Shown piece after piece: positions 19,121 through 28,231 of a stretch of DNA of 64,000 nucleotides. Position 1 is the first letter of the stretch. Every line of letters begins with the position of its first letter. A program made the position numbers and the translations under genes. The stretch is taken from the NCBI RefSeq assembly GCF_000759975.1, contig NZ_JNAM01000002.1:1-64000 (forward strand). The letters are read 5' to 3'. Under the pieces are notes generated by a model, which saw only the letters and a list, made by a program, of their open reading frames with translations, searched no databases and had not been told where the DNA came from. Source of the DNA: Prochlorococcus marinus str. MIT 9302 (lineage in GTDB: Bacteria > Cyanobacteriota > Cyanobacteriia > PCC-6307 > Cyanobiaceae).

Positions 19121-19531
19121 TTAATAACTGTATCTTTCAATTGTCTCTTCTGAATATCCTTCATTAGCTTCTTCTAATTCTTTTTCTTTTCTTTCTTCTT
19201 CTTTTTTTAAATCTCTAAGTAATTTTCTATTTGGATGGAGTTTATCGAGGTATTCAACACAGTAACTGAAAGTTTCTATATCTCTTATCACTGATTCAGT
19301 AATTTGAGATGCTGCTTGTTTAGGTGAGACTTTGAAAATTCCTCCTTTCTGCTTTTTTATATAAGTATATGCTGCATCCCAACTACTTTCATGATCATTC
19401 CCTCCATCTCTCATAGTACAGAAAATTTCTGCTCCAAATGTACCTGCATTAACTTTGAATGTCGTAAGGGCTAAAGGAGTAATAATACTTAAAATTAAAA
19501 ATATTTGTTTTTTCTGCTTGAAACTTTGCAT
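19121..19531 (-). CDS. Conserved secreted protein of unknown function, 136 aa
   Basis: Seen: a signal peptide (QKKQIFLILSIITPLALTTF, then VNAGTFG as a plausible cleavage region), a central region with two cysteines (FCTMRDGG and FSYCVEYLDKL) that may form a disulfide, and a highly charged C-terminal helix rich in Glu/Lys ending in YSEETIERYSY. It resembles the small exported cyanobacterial proteins with an AxxxCxxxRxGG N-terminal motif, but I cannot assign a function. Followed by the CTTAAAA microsatellite. Confidence 0.7.
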   Translation of the reverse strand: MQSFKQKKQIFLILSIITPLALTTFKVNAGTFGAEIFCTMRDGGNDHESSWDAAYTYIKKQKGGIFKVSPKQAASQITESVIRDIETFSYCVEYLDKLHPNRKLLRDLKKEEERKEKELEEANEGYSEETIERYSY

Positions 19532-19587
19532 TTGAATTTTTTATTCTATTTAAAAATATCTGTTATTAAGAATATGTCTATAGAAAT

Positions 19588-20100
19588 TTAAGATTTTATT
19601 ACTCCAAATAAGTATAAGCATTTCACAATTAAAGGAAGAATTAGAAGCACAGTAATCAACCTAACTGCGTGTAGAGTTGCAACTGCAGCTCCTACACCAT
19701 ATTCTGATCCCACAAGACTCATGCCGCTAATACCTCCTGGTGCAGCTCCCAGAATTGTTGTAATAACATCTACATTAAGTAATCTGCTTGTCCATAAACC
19801 GATAGCTAATCCTGTAATAACTAAGGTAAAAGTTATCAAGATAGCAGGCCTCCATAGGTTTTGAAGTTCTATTAATGAGTCTTTTGTTAAAGATGTACCA
19901 ATGACTGTACCAATTCCAATTTCTAATATTGTTCTCGTCCCAATTGGCCATTCTGCTATGTCCACTTTCCCACTAATGCTAAGTATGCTTGCCCCTATTA
20001 AAGCGCCTGCAAGAGGAGCTGCGGGAATCCCCGTTTTAAGAGCTAAAGCTCCAAAAATAACGCCAGCAATTAGATAATAGATTAGATTTATGTTTGGCAT
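19588..20100 (-). CDS. AbrB-family (COG3180) membrane protein, half-size
   Basis: Integral membrane protein of the AbrB/ammonia-monooxygenase-like regulator family. Seen: about five hydrophobic segments and the family block TILGAAPGGISGMSLVGSEYG with AAVATLHAVRLI. Family members usually have two such repeats in about 350 aa; this one has a single repeat in 170 aa and would need to dimerise or pair with a second copy. The family name does not imply ammonia oxidation. The role is unknown. Confidence 0.78.
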   Translation of the reverse strand: MPNINLIYYLIAGVIFGALALKTGIPAAPLAGALIGASILSISGKVDIAEWPIGTRTILEIGIGTVIGTSLTKDSLIELQNLWRPAILITFTLVITGLAIGLWTSRLLNVDVITTILGAAPGGISGMSLVGSEYGVGAAVATLHAVRLITVLLILPLIVKCLYLFGVIKS

Positions 20101-20231
20101 AAATTTTTAAGATGTTTGGTAATAATATTAGAAAAATATTTTTTTGCTTGGATATATAGTCAAATTATATTTTTGTTTTCTCTCGTAATGACCCCTTTTA
20201 TTGGCATAATATATTTAGAGTATTAATTTTT

Positions 20232-20429
20232 ATGGCTTCAAATATTACTTACAAAGCTAATAAAATCGGAATTAGGAAAAAATTATCTTTTTTTGAGGGT
20301 GGCCACCAGCTTGAAAAATTAGAATTTGCTCTTGCAATCGCTCAAACTAAGGGCGATGAAAAAAAATCTATCATTCTTAGAAAAAAGATTGTTGAATTAG
20401 GAGGGAATGTTGAAGAGCCAGGAACTTAA
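20232..20429 (+). CDS. Conserved hypothetical small protein, 65 aa
   Basis: Short soluble basic protein with no motif I can name. Seen: MASNITYKANKIGIRKKLSF, then a helical segment and a C-terminal VELGGNVEEPGT. A plausible ATG start and a fit directly against the convergent aminotransferase stop (1 bp apart) support it as a real gene. Confidence 0.6.
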   Translation: MASNITYKANKIGIRKKLSFFEGGHQLEKLEFALAIAQTKGDEKKSIILRKKIVELGGNVEEPGT

Positions 20430-20430
20430 T

Positions 20431-21594
20431 TTAATCTGATTTAAGATATTTAGATGCTATCAATAATGCTTCTCCAGCTTGTTGAGTATTTATTTGACCT
20501 AGATCAAGCAGCGTATTGCTGATAGCAGAAATTACTGTAATGATATCTCTATCACTTACATAACCTAAGTGACCAACTCTAAATATTTCCCCCTTCAATT
20601 GATCTTGACCACCAGCAAGTAAGATATCAAACTTATTTTTTATTGTTTTTCTAAATTCTTCAGCATCCATTTCTCCAGTCTTTATTGCAGTAATTGCAGG
20701 GCTTAAATATTTTTCATCTGCAAATAAGTTTAGATCTAAAGCCTTTACAGCATTGCTCATAGCTAATTTATGTTTATTATGCCTGAGGAAAATGTTATCT
20801 AAGCCTTCTTCTCGCATCATTTTTAAAGATTCATCTAAAGCAAAAACTAAATTCACTGCAGGAGTATATGGATTACTATTACTTGAAAGACTTTTTCTGT
20901 AGGATTTTAAATTTAAATAAAATTTTGGTAAATTAGATTTTTCTGCAGCTTCCCATGCTTTTTGGCTCACAGATATAAAGCTAAGCCCTGGGGGTATCAT
21001 ATAACCTTTTTGTGATCCTGAAGCAACGATATCTAATTGCCATTTGTCTACTGGAACATTGCAAGCCCCAAGACTTGTGACGCAGTCTATAATTGATAAC
21101 GCTGTTTTGTGTTCACGAATATATGAACTTATAGTTTCTAGATCATTGATTACACCTGTTGATGTCTCTGAATGAGTTAAGATAACGGCTTTTATTTCTT
21201 TAAGTTTATCTTCTTCTAATATTCTTTTGAATTCTTCTGGATCAAGAGGATTACCCCATTCGGAATCAATTTTTATTACTTCTAAACCAAATTCTTTAGC
21301 AACTTTTACCCATCTTTCGCCAAATTTTCCATTTTCTCCACAAATTACTTTATCTCCTTTACTTAAGGTATTTATTATTCCAGCTTCCATTGCGGCAGTT
21401 CCACTACCAGTAATTGTTAGAACATCATTTTGAGTTTGATGAAGCCACTGTAAATTTTTAGTAGTACTTTCTACGAGATCCTGGAATTCTTTACTGCGAT
21501 GGCCTATTGGATGCTTACTGAATGCTTGTAAAACTTTTTCTGGAACTGGTGTAGGTCCAGGAATCATCAATGATAATTTTTGTTGTATGGCCAC
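20431..21594 (-). CDS. Class V aminotransferase (serine/alanine--glyoxylate type)
   Basis: PLP-dependent transaminase, probably acting on glyoxylate in photorespiration. Seen: N-terminal IPGPTPVPE, GHRSKEF, PLP-phosphate loop GSGTAAMEA near residue 64, DCVTSLGA near 168, and the PLP lysine in ASGSQKGYMIPPG (about 190-202). 387 aa. Alternatives within the family (serine-pyruvate, alanine-glyoxylate, cysteine desulfurase-like) cannot be separated by eye, but SQKG and the overall length fit serine--pyruvate/alanine--glyoxylate enzymes. Confidence 0.88.
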   Translation of the reverse strand: MAIQQKLSLMIPGPTPVPEKVLQAFSKHPIGHRSKEFQDLVESTTKNLQWLHQTQNDVLTITGSGTAAMEAGIINTLSKGDKVICGENGKFGERWVKVAKEFGLEVIKIDSEWGNPLDPEEFKRILEEDKLKEIKAVILTHSETSTGVINDLETISSYIREHKTALSIIDCVTSLGACNVPVDKWQLDIVASGSQKGYMIPPGLSFISVSQKAWEAAEKSNLPKFYLNLKSYRKSLSSNSNPYTPAVNLVFALDESLKMMREEGLDNIFLRHNKHKLAMSNAVKALDLNLFADEKYLSPAITAIKTGEMDAEEFRKTIKNKFDILLAGGQDQLKGEIFRVGHLGYVSDRDIITVISAISNTLLDLGQINTQQAGEALLIASKYLKSD

Positions 21595-21654
21595 TTTTTG
21601 TTAAATAGGTCATTCTTAGATTAGTTCTCATTATATATTTTTCAATTACTTGAT

Positions 21655-22767
21655 TTGAAAAAAGGATTTTCTTTACCTTTGTGGGTTGCTGGCGCTTCTA
21701 GGTCAGCATTAAAAAAACTATTAGGTTTGCCATTTGATAATTATGAACTAATAAAAATTCCTAATGAAAAAAAAGAAATAAAAATCGAGATTCATTCTGT
21801 TGGTTTACTTAAAGGTAACTCGTATGCATTAGGAATTTCCTTTGCAAAGTCTGGCTTAGATCTTGACATTACACAAAACTTAGAAATATGGACAATAGCC
21901 TCTTTAGAAAAAATTTCATTAAATAATCCTTTTCAAACAAATCCAATAAATATTATTGCAGGGTCTGGTGTAGGTATAAAACAGGATACATCAGAGATAT
22001 GTATTTCTGATTTTGCAAAAGAAGTTTTATTTGAAAATTTATTAGATATTATTCCTGAGGGCTTTAATTTGAATTTAGAAATCATTTTCCCAAAGGGTGT
22101 TTTTTTAGCTGAAAGAACTAGTAATAAGTCATTTGGTATCGTTGATGGATTATCTATTATTGGAACTTCTGCTGAGACTTATTCGAGTGCTTCACCTGAT
22201 CAATTAGAGGAGGCTAAAACTAAGCTAGCAAAGTTAGTTCAAAATGATTTTAAAGGGAAAGTTATTTTTGTGATTGGTGAAAATGGTTTAAATTTGGCAA
22301 AAAATTGTAATTTTAAATTTCCAATTGTAAAGGTTGGTAACTGGATAGGACCATTAATAGTTGATGCTGCAATAAAAAAAGTTAAAACTGTAATTCTTTT
22401 TGGTTATCACGGCAAATTAATAAAATTAGCAGGGGGTATTTTTCATACACATAATCATCTGGCTGATGGAAGAATTGAGATTCTTGTTTATTTATCTGTT
22501 CAAGAAAAGTTACCAACAGAAATAATAGTCAAATTATCGCAATTAAAGAATCTTGAAGATGCCTTATTAATACTTGAAAGATTTGATAAATCTATAGCTG
22601 AAAAATTATTCCTTCATTTATCAAATATGATTGAAAAGCGTTCTTTTGCATATGTAAATAGGTATGTAAAAACGGATATTGAAATTGCATCAATCATTTT
22701 TGATAGAAAAAGAGAAATTAGGTGGGCTGGAACTAACGGTAATAAGTATATTTCTCATTTTCAATGA
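21655..22767 (+). CDS. cbiD: Cobalt-precorrin-5B C1-methyltransferase CbiD
   Basis: SAM-dependent methylation in anaerobic-type (cobalt-early) cobalamin synthesis, yielding pseudocobalamin in marine picocyanobacteria (established for the lineage). Seen: GAGSGVGI-like loop (IIAGSGVGIKQDTSE) near residue 100, the IIGTSAETYSSASPDQL block near 160, LFGYHGKLIKLAGGIFHTHNH near 260. Start TTG at 21655; 370 aa. The usual N-terminal TGTCAAAA-type motif is replaced by VAGASRSALK. 54 bp upstream of guaA, same strand. Confidence 0.9.
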   Translation: MKKGFSLPLWVAGASRSALKKLLGLPFDNYELIKIPNEKKEIKIEIHSVGLLKGNSYALGISFAKSGLDLDITQNLEIWTIASLEKISLNNPFQTNPINIIAGSGVGIKQDTSEICISDFAKEVLFENLLDIIPEGFNLNLEIIFPKGVFLAERTSNKSFGIVDGLSIIGTSAETYSSASPDQLEEAKTKLAKLVQNDFKGKVIFVIGENGLNLAKNCNFKFPIVKVGNWIGPLIVDAAIKKVKTVILFGYHGKLIKLAGGIFHTHNHLADGRIEILVYLSVQEKLPTEIIVKLSQLKNLEDALLILERFDKSIAEKLFLHLSNMIEKRSFAYVNRYVKTDIEIASIIFDRKREIRWAGTNGNKYISHFQ

Positions 22768-22821
22768 GATTAATTTTTGATTGATTATGCTTTTGTAAAT
22801 AAATTGAGCTAACTTTTATAC

Positions 22822-24408
22822 ATGAGTCAAACATCTTTAAAAAAAGAACGCGATCCTTCAATACTAATTTTAGATTTTGGATCTCAATATTCTGAATTGA
22901 TTGCAAGAAGAATTAGAGAAACTAATGTTTTTTCTCTTGTAGTAAGTAACTTTATTTCAATTGAAGAAATTAATGATATTAATCCTAAAGGGATAATTTT
23001 GAGTGGTGGCCCAAATTCTGTATATGAACAAAATGCTCCAAAATGTGATGAAAAAATTTTTAATTTAGGAATTCCTATTCTTGGCATATGCTACGGAATG
23101 CAATTAATGGTCAAAGAACTTGGAGGAACTGTCACTTCAGCAACCAAAAAAGCTGAATATGGTAGAGCCCCTCTAACTATAGATCAAGAATCTGACCTTC
23201 TTTCTGATGTGGAAGATAAATCTATAATGTGGATGAGTCATGGCGATTCAATTCATTCTTTGCCTGATGGATTTAATAAAATTGCTCATACCGAGAACAC
23301 ACTCCATGCAGCAATTTCAAATGATAGAAAGAAATTATTTGGCGTACAATTTCATCCTGAAGTAATTCATTCAGAGTTTGGGATTACGATAATTAAAAAT
23401 TTTGTTTATGACATTTCTAGTTGTGCGGCTGATTGGACAACCGAAACCTATATTGAGGAAACTATTCCCAGGATAAGAGAGCAAGTTGGCAATAAAAAAG
23501 TTTTGCTTGCTTTATCAGGAGGAGTTGATTCATCAACTCTTGCGTTTCTTCTCAATAAAGCAATTGGAAATCAGCTTACATGCATGTTTATAGACCAAGG
23601 TTTTATGAGAAAAGGTGAACCTGAATTTTTAATGAATTTTTTTGATAAGAAATTTCATATCAAGGTTGAATATATTAATGCAAGGGAAAGGTTTATTTCT
23701 AAATTAAAAGGGATTACTGATCCAGAACAAAAAAGAAAAATTATTGGTGAAGAATTTATTAGGGTATTTGAAGAAGAAAGTAATAGATTGGGGCCTTTTC
23801 AGTATTTAGCCCAAGGTACTCTTTACCCTGATGTTATTGAAAGTGCTGGTACTAATATTGATCCTAAGACTGGGGAAAGAATAGCGGTAAAAATTAAGAG
23901 TCATCATAATGTGGGCGGATTACCAAAAGATTTACAATTCAAATTAGTTGAGCCATTAAGAAAACTTTTTAAGGATGAAGTCCGCAAATTGGGAGCGGCC
24001 TTAGGTTTGCCGGATGAAATTATAAAAAGGCATCCATTCCCGGGCCCAGGGTTAGCGATCAGAATTTTGGGAGAAGTTAATAATGAAAAACTTGACTGCT
24101 TAAGAGATGCAGATTGGATAGTTCGAGACGAAATTAAAAAAGCAGGTCTTTACAATGATATTTGGCAAGCTTTTGCAGTATTGTTACCAGTTAAAACTGT
24201 AGGAGTTATGGGTGATAAAAGGACTTATGCATGGCCAATAGTTTTACGTTGTGTATCTAGTGAAGATGGTATGACAGCAGACTGGTCAAAAATTCCTTTT
24301 CCGATTTTAGAGAGAATTTCCAATAGAATCGTAAACGAAGTCGTTTCAGTTAATAGAGTTGTTTATGATATTACAAGCAAACCGCCAGGAACTATTGAGT
24401 GGGAATAA
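22822..24408 (+). CDS. guaA: GMP synthase (glutamine-hydrolysing)
   Basis: Converts XMP to GMP with ATP and glutamine. Seen: class I glutamine amidotransferase domain with GICYGMQ (nucleophile cysteine, about residue 92) and [11 protein letters not shown]-pyrophosphatase loop LSGGVDSS (about 228-235); and the C-terminal dimerisation domain ending [12 protein letters not shown]. 528 aa, complete. Its last 15 bases, ATTGAGTGGGAATAA, recur twice downstream (26371 and 28101), so this gene is the boundary of the accessory islet. Confidence 0.98.
   Translation: MSQTSLKKERDPSILILDFGSQYSELIARRIRETNVFSLVVSNFISIEEINDINPKGIILSGGPNSVYEQNAPKCDEKIFNLGIPILGICYGMQLMVKELGGTVTSATKKAEYGRAPLTIDQESDLLSDVEDKSIMWMSHGDSIHSLPDGFNKIAHTENTLHAAISNDRKKLFGVQFHPEVIHSEFGITIIKNFVYDISSCAADWTTETYIEETIPRIREQVGNKKVLLALSGGVDSSTLAFLLNKAIGNQLTCMFIDQGFMRKGEPEFLMNFFDKKFHIKVEYINARERFISKLKGITDPEQKRKIIGEEFIRVFEEESNRLGPFQYLAQGTLYPDVIESAGTNIDPKTGERIAVKIKSHHNVGGLPKDLQFKLVEPLRKLFKDEVRKLGAALGLPDEIIKRHPFPGPGLAIRILGEVNNEKLDCLRDADWIVRDEIKKAGLYNDIWQAFAVLLPVKTVGVMGDKRTYAWPIVLRCVSSEDGMTADWSKIPFPILERISNRIVNEVVSVNRVVYDITSKPPGTIEWE
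24394..24408 (+). repeat. guaA 3'-end direct repeat, copy 1 (native)
   Basis: ATTGAGTGGGAATAA, forming the last codons and stop of guaA. The same core occurs at 26371-26385 and, without the last base, at 28101-28114. From here the sequence up to about 24690 matches 26371 to about 26650 at most positions, with small indels. Confidence 0.9.
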
Positions 24409-24621
24409 AAAGATTTTAAAAACCCAGTAATAACTTAATTAAATCGGTTTTACTTGAGAAATAGTCAAGATCATAGTTATGTCATAGCAGTGCTTTTGGG
24501 CGAAAAAATATAGGGCGGTTTTACGTGGGTTTTACGTTGCTCTTATTCTCCGTCTCTTAAGAGAAATCGTATAAAGTCTGTTTTCTCTACAGTTGGTATA
24601 GTGATTTAAAGTAATTTTGTT
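24409..24621 (+). promoter_or_regulatory. Islet leader region upstream of TPR-metzincin 1
   Basis: 213 bp with no gene. Contains GGTTTTACTTG (24446), the segment GTCATAGCAGTGCTTTTGGG (24481-24500), a tandem pair GGTTTTACGTG/GGTTTTACGTT (24517-24538), the perfect 12-bp palindrome TCTCTTAAGAGA (24553-24564), and an inverted repeat AGAGAAA (24560-24566) / TTTCTCT (24582-24588) around GTATAAA, which could be a minus-10. Most of it recurs upstream of the second TPR gene and part upstream of the rhomboid gene. Confidence 0.75.
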
Positions 24622-26202
24622 ATGAAAAAAAGAACTGCTTTTATTGGGGCAATATTATCTTTAATTCCACTAGGTCAACCATTATTGAGAGGCACAGGTA
24701 TTGCATTAATAAGTAGTGCTGTAATACATTCATTATCTGCTAAAGCAGAGACAAATAATGCAAATTATTTTTATAAAAAAGGTCTTAAAAAATATGATCA
24801 AGATGATTTTAGAGGAGCGCTATCAGAGTTCACAAAAGCAATAAAAATCAACTCAGAATATGGAGATGCTTACTATTACCGTGGTCGTGTAAAAAAAGAA
24901 TTACTAGATATTAAAGGAGCGATAGAGGACTACACAAAAGCAATAAAAATCAACCCAAATGATGGTAGGGCATATTACTACAGAGCAATTATTAAAGAGG
25001 GTCGAAGAGACTTTCAAGGAGCGATAGAGGACTACAAAAAAGCAATAAAAATCAACCCAAATGATGGTAGGGCGTATTACAACAAAGCAATTCTATATTC
25101 CTCTTACAACCGAGTAATTCTAAAAGAGGGTCAAAAAAGAGATGTTAAAGGAGCGATAAAGGACTATACAAAAGCAATAAAAATCAACCCAAATGATGTA
25201 GTTGCGTATTACTACAGAGCAATTCTAAAAGAGGGTCAAAGAGATATTAAAGGAGTGATAGAGGACTACACAAAGGCAATAAAAATAAACCCAGAATATG
25301 GAGATGCTTACTATAACCGTGGTCGAGCAAAACAAGAATTACTAGATACTAAAGGAGCGATAGAGGACTACACAAAGGCAATAAAAATAAACCCAGAAAA
25401 TGCAGATGCTTACTTTAATAGATCAAAAGCAAAAGATGAATTAAAGGATTATGAAAGTGCTTTTTTGGATATGAAAAGATCACTAGAAATTTCCTCTAAA
25501 GGCAAGGATGGAATCTTTATTAAAGATATTGTTCCACTTACGATATTAAATAAACGCTCCGAACTAAATATACGCGACGATATGCTTAAAGGTTTTAGGC
25601 AATTTGCGGGATTCGATGGCAAAACATATCAAAAACCTATTACCTATTATATTCACGATAAAACAGGAAGATTGAGTTCTAAACTTTTACCAAAAGCGTT
25701 CAAGAAAACTTATGAAATTTCTGATGATGCTGAGAAATTTATTGTTGATATTTTTTCTAAAATTGACTCCTATATTGACCTTGACTTTATGAGAGTCGAT
25801 TCACCAAGTAAAGCAATGATAAAAATTTTTAAAACAAATGAATGGGAGGAAGAGGGAAAGACTGGATATATGAGTTCGGATACTTATCCAAAATATAGAA
25901 TTGAAATAGCGTGGTCAGAAGGATTTCGATATAACAAACTGCAGATGAAGAAATACCCAACTTTATCTGTAGATGGCGCTTCAATAATAGTTCATGAAAT
26001 TGCGCACGCATTAGGTTTATGGCATAGGGATCCTGGATGTGGACGATATTGTAATTTTGTTATTGATCCAAAAGATGAACGTTTTACTACTGAGGATACA
26101 ATCATGTCTTATAACGATTATCGGTCTCCAGACGATAGTTTCCTTACAGAACTGGACATCGTAGCATTAAGAACAATTTGGGGTCTTGAAAAAGGCAATT
26201 AA
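24622..26202 (+). CDS. Exported TPR-repeat metzincin-like zinc protease 1
   Basis: Predicted secreted metalloprotease. Seen: N-terminal signal-like segment (MKKRTAFIGAILSL, a further hydrophobic stretch, then SAKAET); seven TPR units (about residues 47-300) with the consensus GAIEDYTKAIKINP; a linker; and a C-terminal metzincin catalytic domain with HEIAHALGLWH (H458, E459, H462, H468) and Met-turn IMSYNDY, ending LTELDIVALRTIWG. An extra fragment in the fourth TPR looks like a partial internal duplication. TPR units are near-identical in DNA, implying recent expansion. Lies immediately behind guaA and shares its leader with the next TPR gene. Substrate unknown; could be a self-targeted or cell-surface protease. 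Confidence 0.82.
   Translation: MKKRTAFIGAILSLIPLGQPLLRGTGIALISSAVIHSLSAKAETNNANYFYKKGLKKYDQDDFRGALSEFTKAIKINSEYGDAYYYRGRVKKELLDIKGAIEDYTKAIKINPNDGRAYYYRAIIKEGRRDFQGAIEDYKKAIKINPNDGRAYYNKAILYSSYNRVILKEGQKRDVKGAIKDYTKAIKINPNDVVAYYYRAILKEGQRDIKGVIEDYTKAIKINPEYGDAYYNRGRAKQELLDTKGAIEDYTKAIKINPENADAYFNRSKAKDELKDYESAFLDMKRSLEISSKGKDGIFIKDIVPLTILNKRSELNIRDDMLKGFRQFAGFDGKTYQKPITYYIHDKTGRLSSKLLPKAFKKTYEISDDAEKFIVDIFSKIDSYIDLDFMRVDSPSKAMIKIFKTNEWEEEGKTGYMSSDTYPKYRIEIAWSEGFRYNKLQMKKYPTLSVDGASIIVHEIAHALGLWHRDPGCGRYCNFVIDPKDERFTTEDTIMSYNDYRSPDDSFLTELDIVALRTIWGLEKGN
24760..25440 (+). repeat. Internal TPR-coding DNA repeats, about 102 bp period
   Basis: Seven 34-residue units. Units 2-3 and 5-6 share long identical DNA blocks around GAGGACTACACAAA and GCAATAAAAAT. 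The fourth unit is enlarged by a repeated AATTCTA-containing fragment. Confidence 0.75.
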
Positions 26203-26589
26203 TCTATTCGTTGAAAATAAAAATGTATTCTCTACAATTAGTTCATATAATTACAAAGCAAAATATAAAGAATGGAAGTTTTCGGTTTTACGTGGGTTTT
26301 ACGCAAGAATTTTGAAATCATCCAAGTCAGTCATACCAATTACTTTGAAGCGTCAAAATTGGGTGAAACCATTGAGTGGGAATAAACAGATTTTAAGAAC
26401 TCAGTGATAACTTAAATTAATCGGTTTTACGTGATATATAGTCAAAATAATTGTTATGTCATAGCAGTGCTTTTGGGCGATAAAACATAGGGCGGTTTTA
26501 CGTAGCACTTTTTCAGCGTCTCTTAAGAGAAATCGTATCAAGTCTGTTTTCTCTACAGTAGGTATATTTAAAAAAAAATTAATTTTGAG
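26203..26589 (+). repeat. Islet spacer B: tail repeat, guaA 3'-end copy 2, second leader
   Basis: 387 bp with no supportable gene. In order: TCTCTACAATTAGTTCATAT (from 26230), the tandem pair GGTTTTACGTG/GGTTTTACGCA (26284-26305), TCATACCAATTACTTTGAAG, the guaA-end core ATTGAGTGGGAATAA (26371-26385), GGTTTTACGTG (26423), GTCATAGCAGTGCTTTTGGG (26457-26476), GGTTTTACGTA (26494), palindrome TCTCTTAAGAGA (26519-26530), and AGAGAAA/TTTCTCT (26526-26532/26548-26554). The right half copies the leader after guaA; the left half matches the spacer after the second TPR gene. A 73-aa open frame here (26186-26407) is not conserved in the sister spacer. Confidence 0.85.
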
Positions 26590-27927
26590 ATGAAGAAAAG
26601 AACTGCTTTTATTGGAGCAATATTATCTTTAATGCCTATAGGTCATTCATTTTTATTTAAAGGAGGTTTTAGTCTAGTAACTTCAGTATTCGTTGTCCTT
26701 CATCATCAAAAAGTAAATGCAGAAAGCGCACAATTTTTCATTAATCGTGGTGTTGATAAGTTAGATGCAGAAGATTACAAAGGTGCGATATCTGACTTTA
26801 CAGAGGCAATAAAAATTAATCCAAAAAATGGTGATGCTTACTATAACCGTGGAATTGCAAAAGAAGATTTAGAAGATTACAAAGGTGCTATATCTGATTA
26901 TACAGAAGCAATAATAATCAATTCAAAAGATGATGATGCCTACAATAATCGTGGAATTGCAAAATTAAATTTAGAAAATTACAAAGGTGCAATATCTGAC
27001 TTTACAGAGGCAATAAAAATTAATCCAAAACATGAATTTGCATATTCTAATCGTGGAATTGCAAAAGAAAATTTAGAAGATTACAAAGGTGCAATATCTG
27101 ACTTTACAGAAGCAATAAAAATTAATCCAAATGATGGAGAGAGTTATATGGATCGTAGTTTAAATAAAGAATCAATAGGAGATATTAAAGGTGCAGTATT
27201 TGATAAAAATAAAGGACTAGAAATATTTGCGAAAAATATAAAAACTAAGGTTAAGTTATCTACTAAAGATATACTTTACACCGACGTTTCATCTGACCCT
27301 TTATTGAGAGGTTTTAATAAATATGCTGGATTTGATGGTAATACTTATACAAGACCAATTACATATTACATTCACGATAAAAACGGCAAACTAAATTCTA
27401 AATTATTACCAAAATACTTTAAGAAAACCTATGAACACTCTTTAGATGAAGAGAAATTTATTGTAAATTTTATTTCTAAGATTGATAAATATATTGACCT
27501 TGATTTTGAAAGAGTTGATTCAAAGACTGATGCAATGATAAGAATATATAAAACTAATATAAATGAAGATACTTATGGAATGGCGTCTGATAATGGAGAT
27601 GATGTTCCAGACAGATGGTTTCGATTAGATGTCGCGTGGGGTGACTCTCCAATGGATATTCCAAAATTAAAAAAATATCCTACTTTATCCGTGGGCAGTG
27701 CCTATACAATAGTGCATGAATTAGCTCATGCCCTTGGTTTGGCACATTTTGATAAGGGTTGTGGAAAATATTGTAAATCTAATTTTGATCCCGAAGATAT
27801 GAGAATTAATAGTAAGAAGACAGTGATGTCTTACAACAATTTTCTATATCCAGTAGATGATATGTTTGTAACGGAATTTGATTTAAAAGCATTAAGAAAA
27901 GTATGGGGAGTTGAAAAAGGAAATTAA
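26590..27927 (+). CDS. Exported TPR-repeat metzincin-like zinc protease 2
   Basis: Paralogue of the preceding protein. Seen: the same N-terminus (KKRTAFIGAILSLMPIG) with a second hydrophobic segment and VNAESA; five TPR units (about residues 50-215) with consensus GAISDFTEAIKINP; the shared linker (GFDGNTYTRPITYYIHDK); and the catalytic domain HELAHALGLAH (H376, E377, H380, H386) with Met-turn VMSYNNF and LTEFDLKALRKVWG-like ending (here VTEFDLKALRKVWG). It has two fewer TPRs than the first copy, and protein divergence is substantial although the DNA leader is highly conserved. Active-site residues are intact in both copies. Confidence 0.82.
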   Translation: MKKRTAFIGAILSLMPIGHSFLFKGGFSLVTSVFVVLHHQKVNAESAQFFINRGVDKLDAEDYKGAISDFTEAIKINPKNGDAYYNRGIAKEDLEDYKGAISDYTEAIIINSKDDDAYNNRGIAKLNLENYKGAISDFTEAIKINPKHEFAYSNRGIAKENLEDYKGAISDFTEAIKINPNDGESYMDRSLNKESIGDIKGAVFDKNKGLEIFAKNIKTKVKLSTKDILYTDVSSDPLLRGFNKYAGFDGNTYTRPITYYIHDKNGKLNSKLLPKYFKKTYEHSLDEEKFIVNFISKIDKYIDLDFERVDSKTDAMIRIYKTNINEDTYGMASDNGDDVPDRWFRLDVAWGDSPMDIPKLKKYPTLSVGSAYTIVHELAHALGLAHFDKGCGKYCKSNFDPEDMRINSKKTVMSYNNFLYPVDDMFVTEFDLKALRKVWGVEKGN

Positions 27928-28231
27928 TTTTTTTTTCTTATTGAAAACTCAAATATGTTCTCTACAACTAGTTCATATAATTACAACGCAAAGTATAAAT
28001 AATGGAGTTAATAGGTTTTACGTTGGTTTTACCTAAGAATAGTGTCATAACTAAAGTCAATCATACCAACGACTTTGAAGCATCAAAATTGGGTGGAAAC
28101 ATTGAGTGGGAATAGCAAAAGGGGTATAAAGTCATTTATACTTTAAGAAAGTTGGTTACACGTGAGGGTAAAATCTCATCTCTACAGAGAAATTGTATAA
28201 AAATAAATTTCTCTAGACTTTCCACGTTTTT
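27928..28231 (+). repeat. Islet spacer C: tail repeat, guaA 3'-end copy 3, rhomboid leader
   Basis: 304 bp without a gene. Contains TCTCTACAACTAGTTCATAT, tandem pair GGTTTTACGTT/GGTTTTACCTA (28014-28035), TCATACCAACGACTTTGAAG, the guaA-end core ATTGAGTGGGAATA (28101-28114), GGTTACACGTG (28154-28164), the half-palindrome TCTCTACAGAGA (28179-28190) and AGAGAAA/TTTCTCT (28186-28192/28208-28214) around GTATAAA. Left half matches spacer B closely; the right half is a more diverged version of the leaders of both TPR genes. Confidence 0.82.

Noticed and set aside
26186-26407. 73-aa open frame in spacer B
   Set aside because: It lies across repeat elements (tail repeat and guaA-end copy) and the corresponding frame in spacer C stops after about 15 codons.
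24394-28231. Insertion sequence or transposon at the guaA islet
   Set aside because: No transposase, integrase or terminal inverted repeats were found in the window; direct repeats alone do not prove an element.
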